Origin: Coccinella septempunctata
Taxonomy: Eukaryota > Arthropoda > Insecta > Coleoptera > Coccinellidae
DNA: 64,000 nucleotides
Assembly (NCBI RefSeq): GCF_907165205.1
Contig: NC_058189.1
Coordinates: forward strand, 35,924,270 to 35,988,269
Direction of reading: 5' to 3'
The notes beneath the pieces were generated by a model. That model searched no databases and was not told the origin of the DNA. It saw only the letters and a list, made by a program, of their open reading frames with translations. The position numbers and the translations under genes were made by a program. Positions 47,461-58,513 of this stretch are shown one piece after another. Position 1 is the stretch's first letter, and every line of letters starts with the position of its first letter.

Positions 47461-48450
47461 ATACCGTTGTCTTTAGTTCTTTTGCCTAGTGAGTATTTCG
47501 AAACGATGACTTCGACGCTACCAATAATGACAACTTGATACGACTTTTTGCTTTAGGGTCTGTTACCTTGGATTGACCAATCGAAACGCACAACACTGCT
47601 CATTGGTGTTCTCTTTGCTGATTTCATTGATGTTCTCTTTCAGCCTAAATTTTGTTAAGTTTTCTGATTTAACCAGTCGACTTTCTCAAGCATGTCCTAT
47701 AACACCAAATTCATTTTCATTTTGTAGCGATTAGATCATTACTTTAATGCCATCTATCTGCTTTTTTGTCTTCAGCAGCTGGCCTGAATTGATAATTGAT
47801 CAGAACGTTTCATATTTTTCCTTTAATCAAGTTAGTTGTAGTATTTGAATAACCTCATTGTAGTTCCATGGGGTGACTGGTTTAAAAGTGTTCGGACAAC
47901 TTGAGAAGGGCCTACCTTACATTTGGAAAGTTGTTTGATTGCTCCCTTGACTTTCAGCAAACTCTGCAAGTGAAGGAACGAAGAATATTCCTTCAACCTC
48001 TTTAGCATGACCACATAACACATTTGTTAGAGCACCCTTAGATGAACAATTCGTGAATGCATCCTATGTAGGCATTCCATATCAGAGAACACTATTTCCG
48101 TGACCTGTAATTTACACCTATAACTTGCACCTTGGTGGAGGTGGAGGCTTTAGAAACCGTAGAATCATAGACAAAGGAAGAAAAGACGCGCTTTCAGTTT
48201 TCAGCATTGGTAAGTCATGTTGTCGTCATAGTTTTGTAATGTATTTTTAATAAATTTAACACTTTTGATGTGTTTTAAATGCATCATACGAGGGTTTGTT
48301 CTCTGCAGTGAATACATAATTTCTGCATCAATTATATCAACAAGTTTGATTCATGTATAATAATACATGAATCAAACTAATAATCTAATAAGATTATAAA
48401 CATCTTTCTTTGGGTTGAGACACACATTTTTTGTAACAATTTAATTTAAA
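47461..48450. other. No gene recognised
   Basis: Non-coding. An inverted pair TGATTCATGTATAATAATAC/ATGAATCA lies at about 48,347-48,375. No domain was recognised. Confidence 0.4.
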
Positions 48451-49432
48451 TATGAATTTTGTGGTGCAATCGCGGAGTCTAGAAGTGGAAGGGGGCCTTG
48501 ATACAAGATACAACTTCAGTCATCCATTAGGTTTACGTGAAAGGTAAGTATAGTTTAAGGGTAGCATTAATTCTGTGCACCTATTGTTATAATCGATTAG
48601 TACGGCATCATTAAAATTTCAATTTTCATGTTGCATCCCAAACTGTGCTAACATAAATTACAAGGGGTCTAAAACTAACAACCACTTTTTTCGATGTCCT
48701 CCAAGTAGAATTTCAGAATGGGATAATGCAATTAAATCAGTTCATTCTAATTGTATTTTCAATAAGAATAGTAGAATATGTGAGGATCATTTCAGTTTGA
48801 AAAATTTTTACAATACATTTAAATCTAGACTTCTTCCTTTAGCTCTACCGGATTTTCCAAATTTTTCACCGCATTCAGATCAGGACAATTTAATTATCGA
48901 CAATTATTTTGAAGTTGGAGGTTCGAAATCATCTAGTGCTTGGAGAAGATTAGATTTTCCAAATTTAAATAACAACACTTTTCCAAGTACTAGTTCATCA
49001 GACATACACTCAAATTCTTCCAGTACAGTGACTGCTTTCTGTTTTGTGAAAAAGAGGTCAGGCATTTTAAATAATATAAATATCGAGAGTATGAATCAGT
49101 TATCACATAGAGAAACATATTTTTATGATATTACTAAAAACCAAAAAGAGCAGTTGTCTAGATTGAAAAAAACCATTGAAACGTCCAAACACATAAGGTA
49201 AAATTAGTTGAGAAGATCAGTTCTTCAAAAAAATTTTTACAACTCAAGCAATCAATTAGTAGTAAGTAGTAAAGGGGGTTCAATTTATTCTTCTCAATTC
49301 AGAAATGCTAAACAAAAGAAACATGGGGTGCGTTGAACACCCGAAGACAAAGTTTTTGCATTAGCATAAACGAGGTCTGCGTTACTACAAATTTCATGGG
49401 CGCCCGCAGGTGGAGGCCAGGGAGGGCCATGG

Positions 49433-50004
49433 TAGGGATGGGCGAAAAATATCGATATATCGAATTATAGATATTTTTTTTGAAAATAATCGATAAATAT
49501 CGTCGATATTCCGAATTCCGATACTATCGATATTTATTTCGATGTATCAAATTTCGATATTTTTCCATGTGTCGCACATCGTTGATCTGATGTGTTTTGT
49601 GTGTAGTATAACGACTACGACAATGAGTGGTGTATTGGGTTGACTTCGTAATAATAATAATAGGAGCAGATTGACAGGGGAACACATCAAACAGAGGGTA
49701 CTCCTTTTGTCAATACCAGACGAATACTGGTTTCAATAAAATAGTTTTGTATTTTGAATAATAAAAATATTAACAATTCCAAATCTGTGCTTCATTCCGA
49801 ATGCTCATGGTTAACCACAAATTTTGTATATATCGTCGAACCGATATATTCAAATAATAAAAATATTGATAATACTTCCAAATCTGTGTTTCTTTCCGTA
49901 TAATCTAATACATATATCGATATTTTTTCACGATATATATCGATACTGTCGAGAAATATCGATACAATATATATCGATATTTTTTTTACGTTTGCCCATC
50001 CCTA
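49433..50004. repeat. hAT MITE rich in ATATCGATAT, perfect 8-bp TSD
   Basis: 572 bp with ends TAGGGATGGGCGAAAAATAT and the complement TAGGGATGGGCAAACGTAAA. GGCCATGG flanks both sides exactly (49425-49432, 50005-50012). The interior has many overlapping TATCGATA/ATATCGATAT palindromes near both ends. Confidence 0.9.
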
Positions 50005-50159
50005 GGCCATGGCCTCCCCTGAGATTCTGATCGCCTTATTGTTTTTCAGCACAACACCTTCAATATTATCTTTTTTTTGTGAAACAATTGGTCAGCTAGA
50101 TATAAATCTTTGCGAGTTTTCGCTGAAAACTTTGAAACTATATTCAAAAAGAAATTTCA

Positions 50160-50711
50160 ATGAATTCTTCAACAACAAAAAGAGCTGCTCAATTATGGGC
50201 TGCAATAAACTGTTTCACTTTTGTGGTTTGTTTAACGGTAGCAAGTAAATATTCAAATATATTGGAACCAATAGCAAATACACTACAAGGTGTTTTTATC
50301 AATTTTTTTATCAATGGTCAACGCCACATAAATTTAATTATAGATATATGTGGAAAACATCGTTCCGATGATGCATGCTTCACAGAAATTTTTTCCAAAG
50401 CATCATCTATTGCTCAGAGTCTCAATATAGAGATTGGAAAACCACGAATTTGCGGTAGACAAATGTACAGATCTAATTATGAAGCATCTTCAGCTGAAGA
50501 TTACTTCAAGAAATCTATATTCATCCAATATTTATATCATCTGATTTCAGCCCTTGAAACGAGATTCTCAAAAGAATATTCTTCTTCTTTCTTGTTCAAT
50601 ATTTTGCCCAAGAATTCAAAATTACTAGATATTGAATCTTTTGCATCTAAGGTCGGCCATATTTATAACATTGAAGATTTTATGGAGCTCAATGCAGCCG
50701 TTCGGTCTTGA
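50160..50711 (+). pseudogene. hAT transposase fragment (P52rIPK-like)
   Basis: An uninterrupted frame of 183 codons: ILEPIANTLQGVFINF, GQRHINLIIDICGKHRSDDA, GKPRICGRQMYRSNYEASSA, DYFKKSIFIQYLYHLISALE and RFSKEY. The P-R-x-C/x-GRQ-xxR-xN..S..YF+xxxFxPxLDxLIxxLxxRF pattern is the region before the dimerisation domain in hAT transposases of the 52-kDa-repressor type. The zinc finger, RNase-H catalytic start and C-terminal dimerisation domain are absent, so it cannot transpose itself. Coding frame is preserved, suggesting a relatively young deletion derivative. Confidence 0.75.
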
Positions 50712-50975
50712 CGATCATTTAATTGATTCCATCTTTTTGGAAATTTTTCGGTAGTCACCGTTAGAGTAATTTTTCTCTCAATAAATCTAAGCGTAGATGG
50801 AAATGTGATACATATTCTGAAAGAGCAACTCCTCTAGTTAAAAATCTGAAATTTTATGGAGCTCTATGCATCCGTTCGGTCTCGACGATCATTTAATTGA
50901 TTCCATCTTTTTGGAAATTTCTCGTTAGTCACCGTTAGAGAAATTTTTCTTTCAATAAAACTAACCGTAGATGAT
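50690..50975. repeat. 174-bp tandem duplication in the hAT element
   Basis: CGTTCGGTCTTGACGATCAT and the following 100 bp recur about 174 bp downstream (CGTTCGGTCTCGACGATCAT), together with the preceding TTTTATGGAGCTC; about 92% similar by eye. Confidence 0.75.
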
Positions 50976-51973
50976 ATTTTGCTTTGCCCCCTCTAAGAAA
51001 AATTTCTGCGGGCGCCCATGACAGATTTTTACGATTGCCAAGTAAATCAACGTTAAATACCGTTTTAAGTTCCTTTTCTTTTGATACTGGCATCAATAAA
51101 CAAATTTTTAAGAAATCATCTGTCAAATTTTCAAAATTAAAAACCCTCCATAAATTTTGTTGTTTGATGGTCGATGAAATGTCTTTATCTCACGACTTAC
51201 ATTATGACCATGCCTTAAGTAAAGTAGTAGGACATGTAGATTAAGGTTCAAATATTGGACGATTCAAAGAAATCACAAATTATACTTTAGTGTTTAAGAT
51301 TTCCGGGCTTCATAAGCCTTGGAAACAGCCAATAGCCTACTATTTTACTAAAGATCAGATAAAGACAACTCATCTCAAAATTCTTATTGAAGAAGTCATA
51401 GTTGCTCTGCAGGAAATTCCTCTTCGGGCGATTTGTACAGCTTGTGATCAAGGCACTACCAATGCAGCTGCCATTAAACAGTTGATCGATGAATGCCATA
51501 CTAATCAACCAGGACCTTACTTCATTGTAAATGATCAAAAAGTTGTTGTGTTACATGATCCTCCACATTTATTGAGAAACACACGTAATGCCTTAAAGTC
51601 TTATAATATCAAATTTGCGGAGAACAAAACTGCCGAATGTGAGCATATTATTATTACATTGTCAAGCAAAGATTATAGAGTAGAAAGATAGGAAACGAAG
51701 CGACTAAAGTGATGTGAGCGCCATCTGTGTTTCGAATGTGTTTTCAAGGCTTTAAGACTGGTTAAAATTTTAATTCGAGGGACGTATGAAATTTTGCGAG
51801 ATGTCAGAGTCATATGTCCATGTTGATCAAACAGGTTTTGAATGTTTTGATTCTCGTATCCATAGACAACCTCGTATGGCCTTTTGTTTTTCAAGCCCGT
51901 TCTAGTTACTGATTATTGAAATTTTTGTCTAATTTCTTGGCGAAAACCTATAAATATCGTTCGAAAATTATTG

Positions 51974-52218
51974 TATGGTGAAGAACTGTGGATCAAATAA
52001 AACGAATTTCAAAGGAAAATGGGAATGTAAGTATTAAAACTGGTAACATGTGACTCGGTCATTCATTGATTCTTATTTTCAGTGCTACGAAGTGGATAAA
52101 ATTTTCAGGGCGTAAAGACCTGCAAAAACTACTGACTACACCATGTGCAATGAACATTTTACTGCAAGTGGATTGAGAACTGTTCATCCACGTAAATTGG
52201 TTCATAACAATTTCTGAT
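51974..52218 (+). pseudogene. THAP-domain remnant
   Basis: MVKNCGSNKTNFKGKWE before a GTAAGTA donor, then after an AG acceptor CYEVDKIF, TMCNEHFTASGLR and HPRKLVHNNF. The C-x-x-H-F part and preceding spacing suggest a THAP finger. Stops and a shortened first half indicate decay. No transposase follows. Confidence 0.4.
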
Positions 52219-53388
52219 ATGTATTGTACAAATTCAACTCAGTTTCTTAATTCACAACGTTTTCACAGAAAAAAACGCCTTTGACGTACCTATAGCAGAG
52301 AACCATATACTCTTGTATCCTAGTCAAAGCTCTATTCGTTGTCCATAATTTCAAATTTTTGTAAATTGTTTATAGATTGCAAATAAAAATTTAACACATC
52401 CAGCAGCGTATTTCATTGATACCAATCGATTCCAAACAATGTTCAGATGAAAATTAACATCCAGGTCACAAAACAAAAACATCCTTTTGTTTCCTGGCCT
52501 CAACAAGGTCGATATTGAAATTCAATACAAGGAATAGAATTCGAATTTCGCGCCCCTCAATTATAAAACAGAAAACTATTATTGAACAGTTTTTCTGTAT
52601 TGATAATACGATTTCAGCGCCATTTCATTGTCAAATGTGTTTTCTCTGGCCAAAATGTAGTCTGTTTTTAGTACTAGCGATATGAGGGAATATCTTCAGT
52701 CCAGTTGAAAAGAAAGTGTTCTTAACAATACTCGAAAGATACGCATCTACGATAGAAAATAAGAAAACGGACGGCTCTTCACTTCATGCCCAAAAATTAG
52801 ACTTAGCGTGGAATAAGATAACCGAGGATTACAATATTCCACTTCGGAAGCTACACACCCCGTAAGTGATTTCACTTGCATCTATAAATCGTAAATGTAT
52901 CTGTAATTTTACCCCTTCTGTCCTGAAAATACTTGCTCTTACCATTTCCTCAATAGATTATTGTTGACTAGCACTCTGATATATAGGTACGTACCATCTT
53001 TCCTTTCAGTAGCTATTCGTGGAATTGATAATACAATTTTTTCATTATTTTATTTATCTAATACTACTTCAAGTTTCGAACAAGCAATTAAGGCGATTGT
53101 GGGCTAATATGAAGCAACGGCAAAGAGAAACCTTAACCAAAGAACGACAATATCGAAAGGCCGCAGGAGGTGGACCATCCACATCAGATGCTGCCATAGA
53201 TCCAGATGTAGCAGAAATTGCACCAGCACTAATTGTGGGGATCGACGGTGCTTTGGATTCCGATACAACGATAGGTAGATACTGTTATGGTTTAAGTTTT
53301 CTAAAAATAATTTCGTTTAGTTTGTTCAATTAGTATTAGGAACTAGATTTCTGTTAAATTATATGAAATTTATTCATCACAGATGCTG

Positions 53389-55034
53389 TGTTAGGATGGC
53401 ATGGAAACATAAAAAAAAAATTGAGAGTTGTCAGTCGGGAATTTGAGAAAAGTCAGTTTAGAATTGAATTTCATTTTCAAGTAGCGATTCCGTTGATATG
53501 AATAACAAATTAATTTATAAAATGAAATAAAGGTATAATAAACGGATCGTAACATTATGGTTCAGTTTCAGTTTCTTTGATGGGAGAAAATCCTAAGATG
53601 GAGGTGATATTACACATAAGAAATTAAAGAAGAAAGAAAGACAAATTTGATAGGAACATTGAGATTCTTCAAGTGATATGGAGAAAATTTCCGAAATTTT
53701 AAAGTGCAACAATATAGTACAACAACAATGAATTCGACCAGTGACAGAGCATCAGATAAGTAGTGTCATAGGAGCTAACTTCCGTGAAGTGATATTCACA
53801 GGACAATCAGAGATATAAAGTAAGGTAATTTAGTAATTAGTATTTGAGTGTTTGCACTTTATTATTTTCTGATTGATTATAGGTTGTTGATTGAATATTA
53901 AATTTTTTTATATATATCATTGATAAATATCATAAAGCACATTGCAGCTGAGAATCCCCTTGAGAAAGAGTTAATAGAAAAATATTTCAAAATTCATTGA
54001 AAGTTAGTATTAAATCAATTTCAAAAGGTTTTTGAATCCGTTTCAACTAAATTTAAATTTTTTTATTCATGACAGGTTGACAATAAAGGGATTGGTATAA
54101 AACGGATCATAACAAATTGGCGCCCAACGTGGGGCGATTTGAGTGATAGAAACACTCAAAATATGGAATCCAGAAACAAGAGTTTAGCTGGAGCACAAGA
54201 AAACAATAATTCCATTATACTGGATTTTATTTTGAAGATGAGAGAAGATATGAACAAGAAATTCGATGAACAGTCTAAGAAACTTGCTGAACTTTTTAAG
54301 AAATTTGATGAGCATTCCAACAAAGTGGATGAACAATTCATAAAATTGGATGAACAATTTGGGAAATTTGGTCAAAATGGTACGGAAATAGAAAGAAAAA
54401 TTAAAGAATGTGCAGAGAGAATGGAGAACAAAGAAACAAATATTTTATCAATGGAACAAACAGACAGACGAAATCAGGAGGAATTAGATTTTACAGAGCA
54501 TTATATTCGAAAAGAGGTACAGGAACAACTGGATGATGACATAAACGAAATAAAGGAGACTGATGAAATACAAAAAGAAACATCAGAAAGAGTCATGTAC
54601 AAAGAAAATTCTACGTCAGAAATAATCAAGTTAGGGGATAAAAAATGGAATTTCAATGGAAAAGAAAAAGGAAAATATACTGTCCTTGTGCCATCAATTA
54701 GGAATGTTGAGGAATTGGTAAATCGAGCATTGTCATGGTTCAATGATGAAGAAGGAGCATATATAAGAAAGTGGAATTACACAAGGAACAGAAAATGGAG
54801 AATATCATCCAAAAAGTGAGGGAAAAAGTGGAATGGATTGTAGAGAATTATTTAAGGAGAAGAAAGAGAAAAAAATGGAGAAAACAAAAAAAGTTCAAGA
54901 AAAAAGATTTAGGCTAATAATTGATGAATTTTTTTTTGTGTGTGTAGAATTCAGTTTGTTAAATTTAAAATGTTTATTCCCAAAATTTTCAATTTGGGTA
55001 ATAAATATTTTAATTTTGGGGATTTTGTTATAGT
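53389..55034 (+). mobile_element. Truncated LTR retrotransposon (Gypsy-like), 5' LTR, PBS and gag
   Basis: A candidate 5' LTR at 53389-54114 begins TGTTA and ends TAACA. Three bases later comes TGGCGCCCAACGTGGGGC (54118-54135), a typical tRNA primer-binding site. A gag-like frame follows. No protease, RT, integrase or 3' LTR is present; the element stops at about 55,034 with an AT-rich end. It interrupts exon 3 of the Myb/SANT gene just after its splice acceptor. Confidence 0.7.
54139..54819 (+). pseudogene. gag-like coiled-coil protein of the LTR element
   Basis: 226 codons directly after the primer-binding site. Residues 30-85 are a coiled coil built of K(F/L)DEQ repeats (KKFDEQSKKLAELFKKFDEH), then acidic/basic stretches, then LGDKKWNFNGKEKGKYTVLV and ALSWFNDEEGAYIRKWN. 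Downstream sequence in the next frame (54,800-54,900; VREKVEWIVENYLRRRKREK) suggests that a frameshift truncated a longer capsid protein. No zinc knuckle is visible. Gag identity rests on its position after the LTR and PBS and on its composition. Confidence 0.55.
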
Positions 55035-55589
55035 TTAGATATTTTTCCAGCCGTTGAAGAAAACCATCAATTTAGCCACCTTTTGCCCACACCATCATCC
55101 CCACCAGAAACTGAGCAATATTTCATTGAAGAAACAAAGACTTCCGCAGTTCCTCATATACGTTCAATACAATCTCCGATACAACACTCAGCGCAATCTC
55201 CAATTCTACACCCATCTCCACGACGCCAACACATGAACACAAATATATAAAATACAATTCTTGAGAAAGAATTTATAGCCAGACAGAAAAGAGCGGAACA
55301 GTTACATCAAAAAGAACTGGAGCTATTGAATTTCGAAATTATGGAAGCAAAAGCAAGAGCAGATGAGGCCAAATACAGGGCTCAAGAAGCACGCGCGAAA
55401 GGTACATTTCAAGAAATGTTAATTCATTCAAAGACCACTGACTGAACACTTGAAAAATTATCAACTAGAATTTAGAATTAAATGTTTATTTAAGTAAAAT
55501 ACCATCATAGTTTGTTATTTTTGAAACAAAGGTTCATTTTATGTTATTCAATTCCAATATTATTTTTCAGATGGATGGACATCATTTTC

Positions 55590-56230
55590 AATTGTTGTTG
55601 GTTGAATAAATTTACTGTAGGTAATTTTCAATAATTGAATTTCTTAGTGCAAATCCTGAGAAGGAGCTTGGAAATTCACTATTACTATTATCTGAATCAT
55701 CAATTACAGCATCAGATTGAGGAAATAACATTCTATCGTTCAAAATAAATGATAAATTATGCAATACAGCACAAGCTACAATAAAATGAGAGACTGTTTG
55801 GATCTTATTGCCCAGATTTCTTGCCAGACAAAGGAACCTCCTTTCCCATATTCCAAATGTACGCTCTACTATATTTCTTGTTTTTATCTGGGCTCTGTTG
55901 TACCTTATTGAGGTGGAGGTGTTATAGGGGTCAGTAAAAATGGCTTGGACACTAATTGAGAAGTCTGATTTTCTATTGCGATGAACTTCAAGATATCAGC
56001 ACCTTGGAGTCGACACTATTTTAACATGACATGCAGTCAATTGCACCATCAATTCCAGTAAGCCCAGGCTTGGTCTCATGTTTTCCCAAGTCCTTGAATA
56101 GTTTGCGATTCTGAAGTAACCGATTGCCAGTAGGGAATTTGATAAATTGTTCGTGGAGTTTTGCTAATAATTTTGAAACCTTAGTAATGATTTTTGAAGC
56201 AGTAGGTGGCGAAAATTGGAAAAGATCACC
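55590..56230 (-). pseudogene. HARBI1-like transposase with internal deletion
   Basis: On the minus strand, 56170-55990 gives KLLAKLHEQFIKFPTGNRLL, then GLTGIDGAIDCMSC, the start of the DDE_4 core with its first aspartate (I-G-x-I-D-C). A frame change follows, with HRNRKSDFSISVQAIFTD-like coding. After a deletion, 55930-55660 gives RYNRAQIKTRNIVERTFGIW, ERRFLCL and HFIVACAVLHNLSFILNE, the C-terminal ERTFG...VLHN block holding the last catalytic glutamate. The middle aspartate region is gone. The terminal repeat of its element lies at 56,270-56,645, so this is the transposase half of a Harbinger element whose Myb/SANT gene is at 52.7-55.4 kb. Confidence 0.75.
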
Positions 56231-56269
56231 ACAGACGGACTAAAAAAGAAGTATTACTCATTTTATACT

Positions 56270-56645
56270 TTGTACGTAGTGATCGATTTCGTCGTAGTAG
56301 TTGACCACATCTTCCATGGATTCCATATTGACTTTAATAACGCCGATTTTTGGAAGCACAAAAGACAATCAAATTACTGTCAGTTTACACAGCAAACCAA
56401 ACCAACTTTCATTTCGAGATCATCTTGAGCCAGGGTTCGACCATACTCAAAATTTGACTTTCCCAAAACCTATCTTGAGATCATTCGAGAACTTGAGTCA
56501 CATTTATTAATAAGCGCCTACTCAAGTGAGATCACCGATTGAGTCGTCATCTTGACAGAGTCTCAAGTCAAATTTATCAGACTGATGTCTCAAGACGCTA
56601 CTTAAGACATTCTCAATACTTGAGATCTGACTATTAATACGGGCC
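56270..56645. repeat. Terminal region of Harbinger element (right end)
   Basis: About 375 bp, rich in TCTTGAGAC/CTCAAG motifs, ending ...TATTAATACGGGCC. It is repeated as an inverted complement at 61,653-62,015 (starting GGTCCGTATTAATAGTC), so the two copies face away from each other. Confidence 0.75.
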
Positions 56646-56646
56646 T

Positions 56647-56822
56647 AGATTTGGTATACCTTCAATCAGTTTGTATGAACGTCAATTTTACTTTTACGTG
56701 GAACGGACAACTTAGCGCTGATTTGAAACCAAAAATGTTTTGACAAGCGTCTATACAGAGTGGAATGTGTCAAATTTCCATGGCCAACCGAGTGCTAAAA
56801 TAAAAGTAAATGCAGTATCTAT
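56647..56822. repeat. Partial copy of the 23.9-25.1 kb TIR element
   Basis: GCTAAAATAAAAGTAAATGC, TTTTGACAAGCGT and TCCATGGCCAACCGA match the right subterminal part at 24,880-25,122 in order, about 80% similar, with a deletion of the CCCCACATTTTCG part. Confidence 0.65.
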
Positions 56823-56982
56823 GGAAAAAACTGCTCGCTTCATAGCGGCAAATCTTAGTATTATACAGAAAAGGGTCGAAAAGTGTTAGTCTACAGGGAG
56901 TGCAAGAAAAATTTTTCAGGGAATAGGAATCCTGGGTAATCAACCACCATTTGAGTGAAAATCTGATTTGGACAGTCGTTTA

Positions 56983-58018
56983 TGGACGTTTGCACCGTTT
57001 CTCTAAACAACGATTTTAAACAACGTTTAATTCCCTAACCGGGTTGCACCGTTCTTAAACGTTGATTATAAGGCCTTTAACTGTCGTTTAAACTAAACGC
57101 AGAAATTTGCCCGTTTAAAGCTCTATTAAATCTTCTTGAAATTGAAGTAAAACTTCAAATTCGATTGACAAATGTGTTTTCTATTTGTGTTGACATAAAA
57201 TTCGAATTAATAATGGATGATTTGGAAGATGAGATATAACTTGATAATCTTGATGCACTTGGCAATATTGAATTTGGATTTCCCAGACGTTTACTCGGAG
57301 AAAAAATTATTTCGAAGTAATGGACAACCTCATTATTTTCAGAAGATTTCCTTTAACGAAAGAAACCGAGTTATTTTTGTTGCCATATATGGAGAATGAT
57401 TTAGAATTTAATAATTAATTATATTATAGAAATATTGATATTTCAGGCATAATAGTGTGGCAACAATGAATCAATTGATAGCTACATTGAGGTTTTATGC
57501 TAGTGCTGGTTACTTGGCTTCTGTTGCCAATTTCATAAATGTAGATATATCGACAGCATCAAGAATTATTGGTCAATTTTCATTAGCAATTGGTAAATTA
57601 TATTCCGAATTCATTAAAATGCTGAGGAAATAGTGAAAATTCAACAGTCCTTTCTCAAGAAGGCTTCTTTTCCTAGACTAATAGAATGTGTGGATGCTAC
57701 TCATAGTTCTCATGTTCGCACTTCACATTCGAAACACAACACCGAAACTCCAAAAGAAATGTTTGAATTTTCCACCTTGACAACAGAACTTTAGTCACAA
57801 AACCTTGAATTCTTTTTCTTTTTTATTTATCTTCTATGATGCGCTTGGCTGAAATTTTGAATTTTCTATGCTGTAAGTGGTGTTGCCAAACCTATCGATG
57901 ATTAAAGTAAACAGCGATTATGATTCCACGGTGCAAACCGACAACCGCTAAGCAACGTTTAAATATTAAACATCGATTAGTTTAACCATGGTTACCAGCG
58001 AAACGGTGCAAACGAGCA
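56983..58018 (+). mobile_element. Harbinger element, 1036 bp, TSD TTA
   Basis: Ends TGGACGTTTGCACCGTTTC and GAAACGGTGCAAACGAGCA, inverted over about 19 bp, between TTA (56980-56982) and TTA (58019-58021). Subterminal AACGTTTAA/TTAAACG motifs repeat at both ends. It carries the N-terminal half of a Harbinger transposase. Confidence 0.85.
57213..57795 (+). pseudogene. HARBI1-like transposase, N-terminal half
   Basis: Starts MDDLEDEI; 57,270-57,400 gives FPRRLLGEKIIS-like and GHNSVATMNQLI coding in shifted frames. After an AG at 57,447, 57,450-57,600 reads NQLIATLRFYASAGYLASVA, then NFINVDISTASRIIGQFSLA, the helix-turn-helix with G-x3-x-VAxxxxVxxSTxSRII. 57,630-57,790 reads VKIQQSFLKKASFPRLIECV with DATHSSH, the start of the nuclease with its first aspartate (I-x-x-VDATH). 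The rest of the catalytic domain is deleted. It lies entirely inside the TIR-bounded 1036-bp element. Confidence 0.75.
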
Positions 58019-58293
58019 TTAAACTTGGAAGTTTTAAAGAAAAAACTTCGCTCCTAGTGGAATTATATCGAACAATTTTATTTTTCAAACGAATTGTTGA
58101 AATTATCGAATTCATATGTACCGACCATCAAATAATCATATTCTTTCAACCTATAATCCTAATCCGAATTGTAGAAGTGATTTTTGGGCGAAAATATGGA
58201 GGATAGAGCCTCCATGATTCTGTCAGCTAGCCAACTTCACGCCGCTGATAACTCTGAGGTGTCGTTGGCACACGTCATAATGCGCATGATTTA

Positions 58294-58463
58294 CGGCCGT
58301 TTTCAATAATCCTATCTATCCATTGTTTCAGTTACTGAATATAGAAAATGCATGTGATTTCGTTTCTATGATCTATCTGTAGATATATTTTAGAATTGTT
58401 ACCAATGGTTACTAATCGTCAGTAAGTGAAACGATGGATAGATAGGTTTATTGAAAACGGCCG
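58294..58463. repeat. 170-bp foldback MITE, TSD TTA
   Basis: Inverted arms of about 45 bp (CGGCCGTTTTCAATAA..., about three mismatches) containing CTATCTATCCA / TGGATAGATAG, flanked by TTA (58291-58293, 58464-58466). The TTA duplication suggests a Harbinger-type MITE. Confidence 0.85.
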
Positions 58464-58513
58464 TTAAACATCACTGCATTCGAGAATTGTGAGATAGATA
58501 CTTTATTTTTTTA

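Larger units (their letters stand above)
49395..51020 (+). mobile_element. hAT element nested in P-like copy 6
   Basis: Perfect 15-bp TIRs CATGGGCGCCCGCAG / CTGCGGGCGCCCATG, flanked by ACAAATTT (49387-49394) and ACAGATTT (51021-51028), an 8-bp hAT target duplication with one change. It carries the 3' part of a hAT transposase and a second, smaller hAT MITE. GC-rich ends contrast with the AT-rich interior. Confidence 0.9.
48625..51690 (+). pseudogene. P-element-like THAP transposase, copy 6, interrupted by hAT
   Basis: THAP finger at 48,625-48,850: FSCCIPNCANINYK, NNHFFRCPPS, EWDNAI, RICEDHFSLKNFY, RLLPLALPDFP. A possible upstream exon (48452-48542) ends at a GTAAG donor. Then a linker with MNQLSHRETYFYDI and a coiled coil to 49,199, and an HTH start (WTPEDKVFALA-like, about 49,330). 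A hAT element (49395-51020) interrupts RYYKF|LRLPS. The host resumes with LPSKSTLNTVLSSFSFDTGI, LMVDEMSLSHDL (first Asp), LHKPWKQPIAYYFTKDQIK, TACDQGTTNAAAI (second Asp) and VLHDPPHLLRNTRN (third Asp and His). A TAA at 51242-51244 breaks the core frame. Similarity ends at about 51,650 without the C-terminal domain. Confidence 0.8.
52694..55443 (+). pseudogene. Myb/SANT-like (zeste-type) Harbinger partner gene, split by LTR element
   Basis: Exon 1 (52694-52861) reads NIFSPVEKKVFLTILERYAS, TIENKKTDGSSLHAQKLDLA, W; exon 2 (about 53074-53272) reads KQLRRLWANMKQRQRETLTK then AGGGPSTSDA. Together these are a Myb/SANT-like domain of the zeste/Harbinger-associated kind (tryptophan-spaced helices followed by a GGGP linker). 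Exon 3 begins at an AG acceptor at 53382, a few bases before the LTR. After the LTR element, 55,035-55,443 gives a proline/serine-rich region and EFIARQKRAEQLHQKELELL with EAKARADEAKYRAQEARAK, the charged C-terminal helix. The phase of the exon 1-2 join is unresolved. A HARBI1 remnant lies downstream in convergent orientation. The protein would help the transposase bind DNA and enter the nucleus, from family knowledge. Confidence 0.7.

Noticed and set aside
54139..54819. Coiled-coil host protein
   Set aside because: The frame starts 21 bp after a tRNA primer-binding site following an LTR-like sequence, which fits gag better.
56983..58018. Possible intact autonomous Harbinger
   Set aside because: The catalytic C-terminal half is missing and the N-terminal coding is frameshifted.
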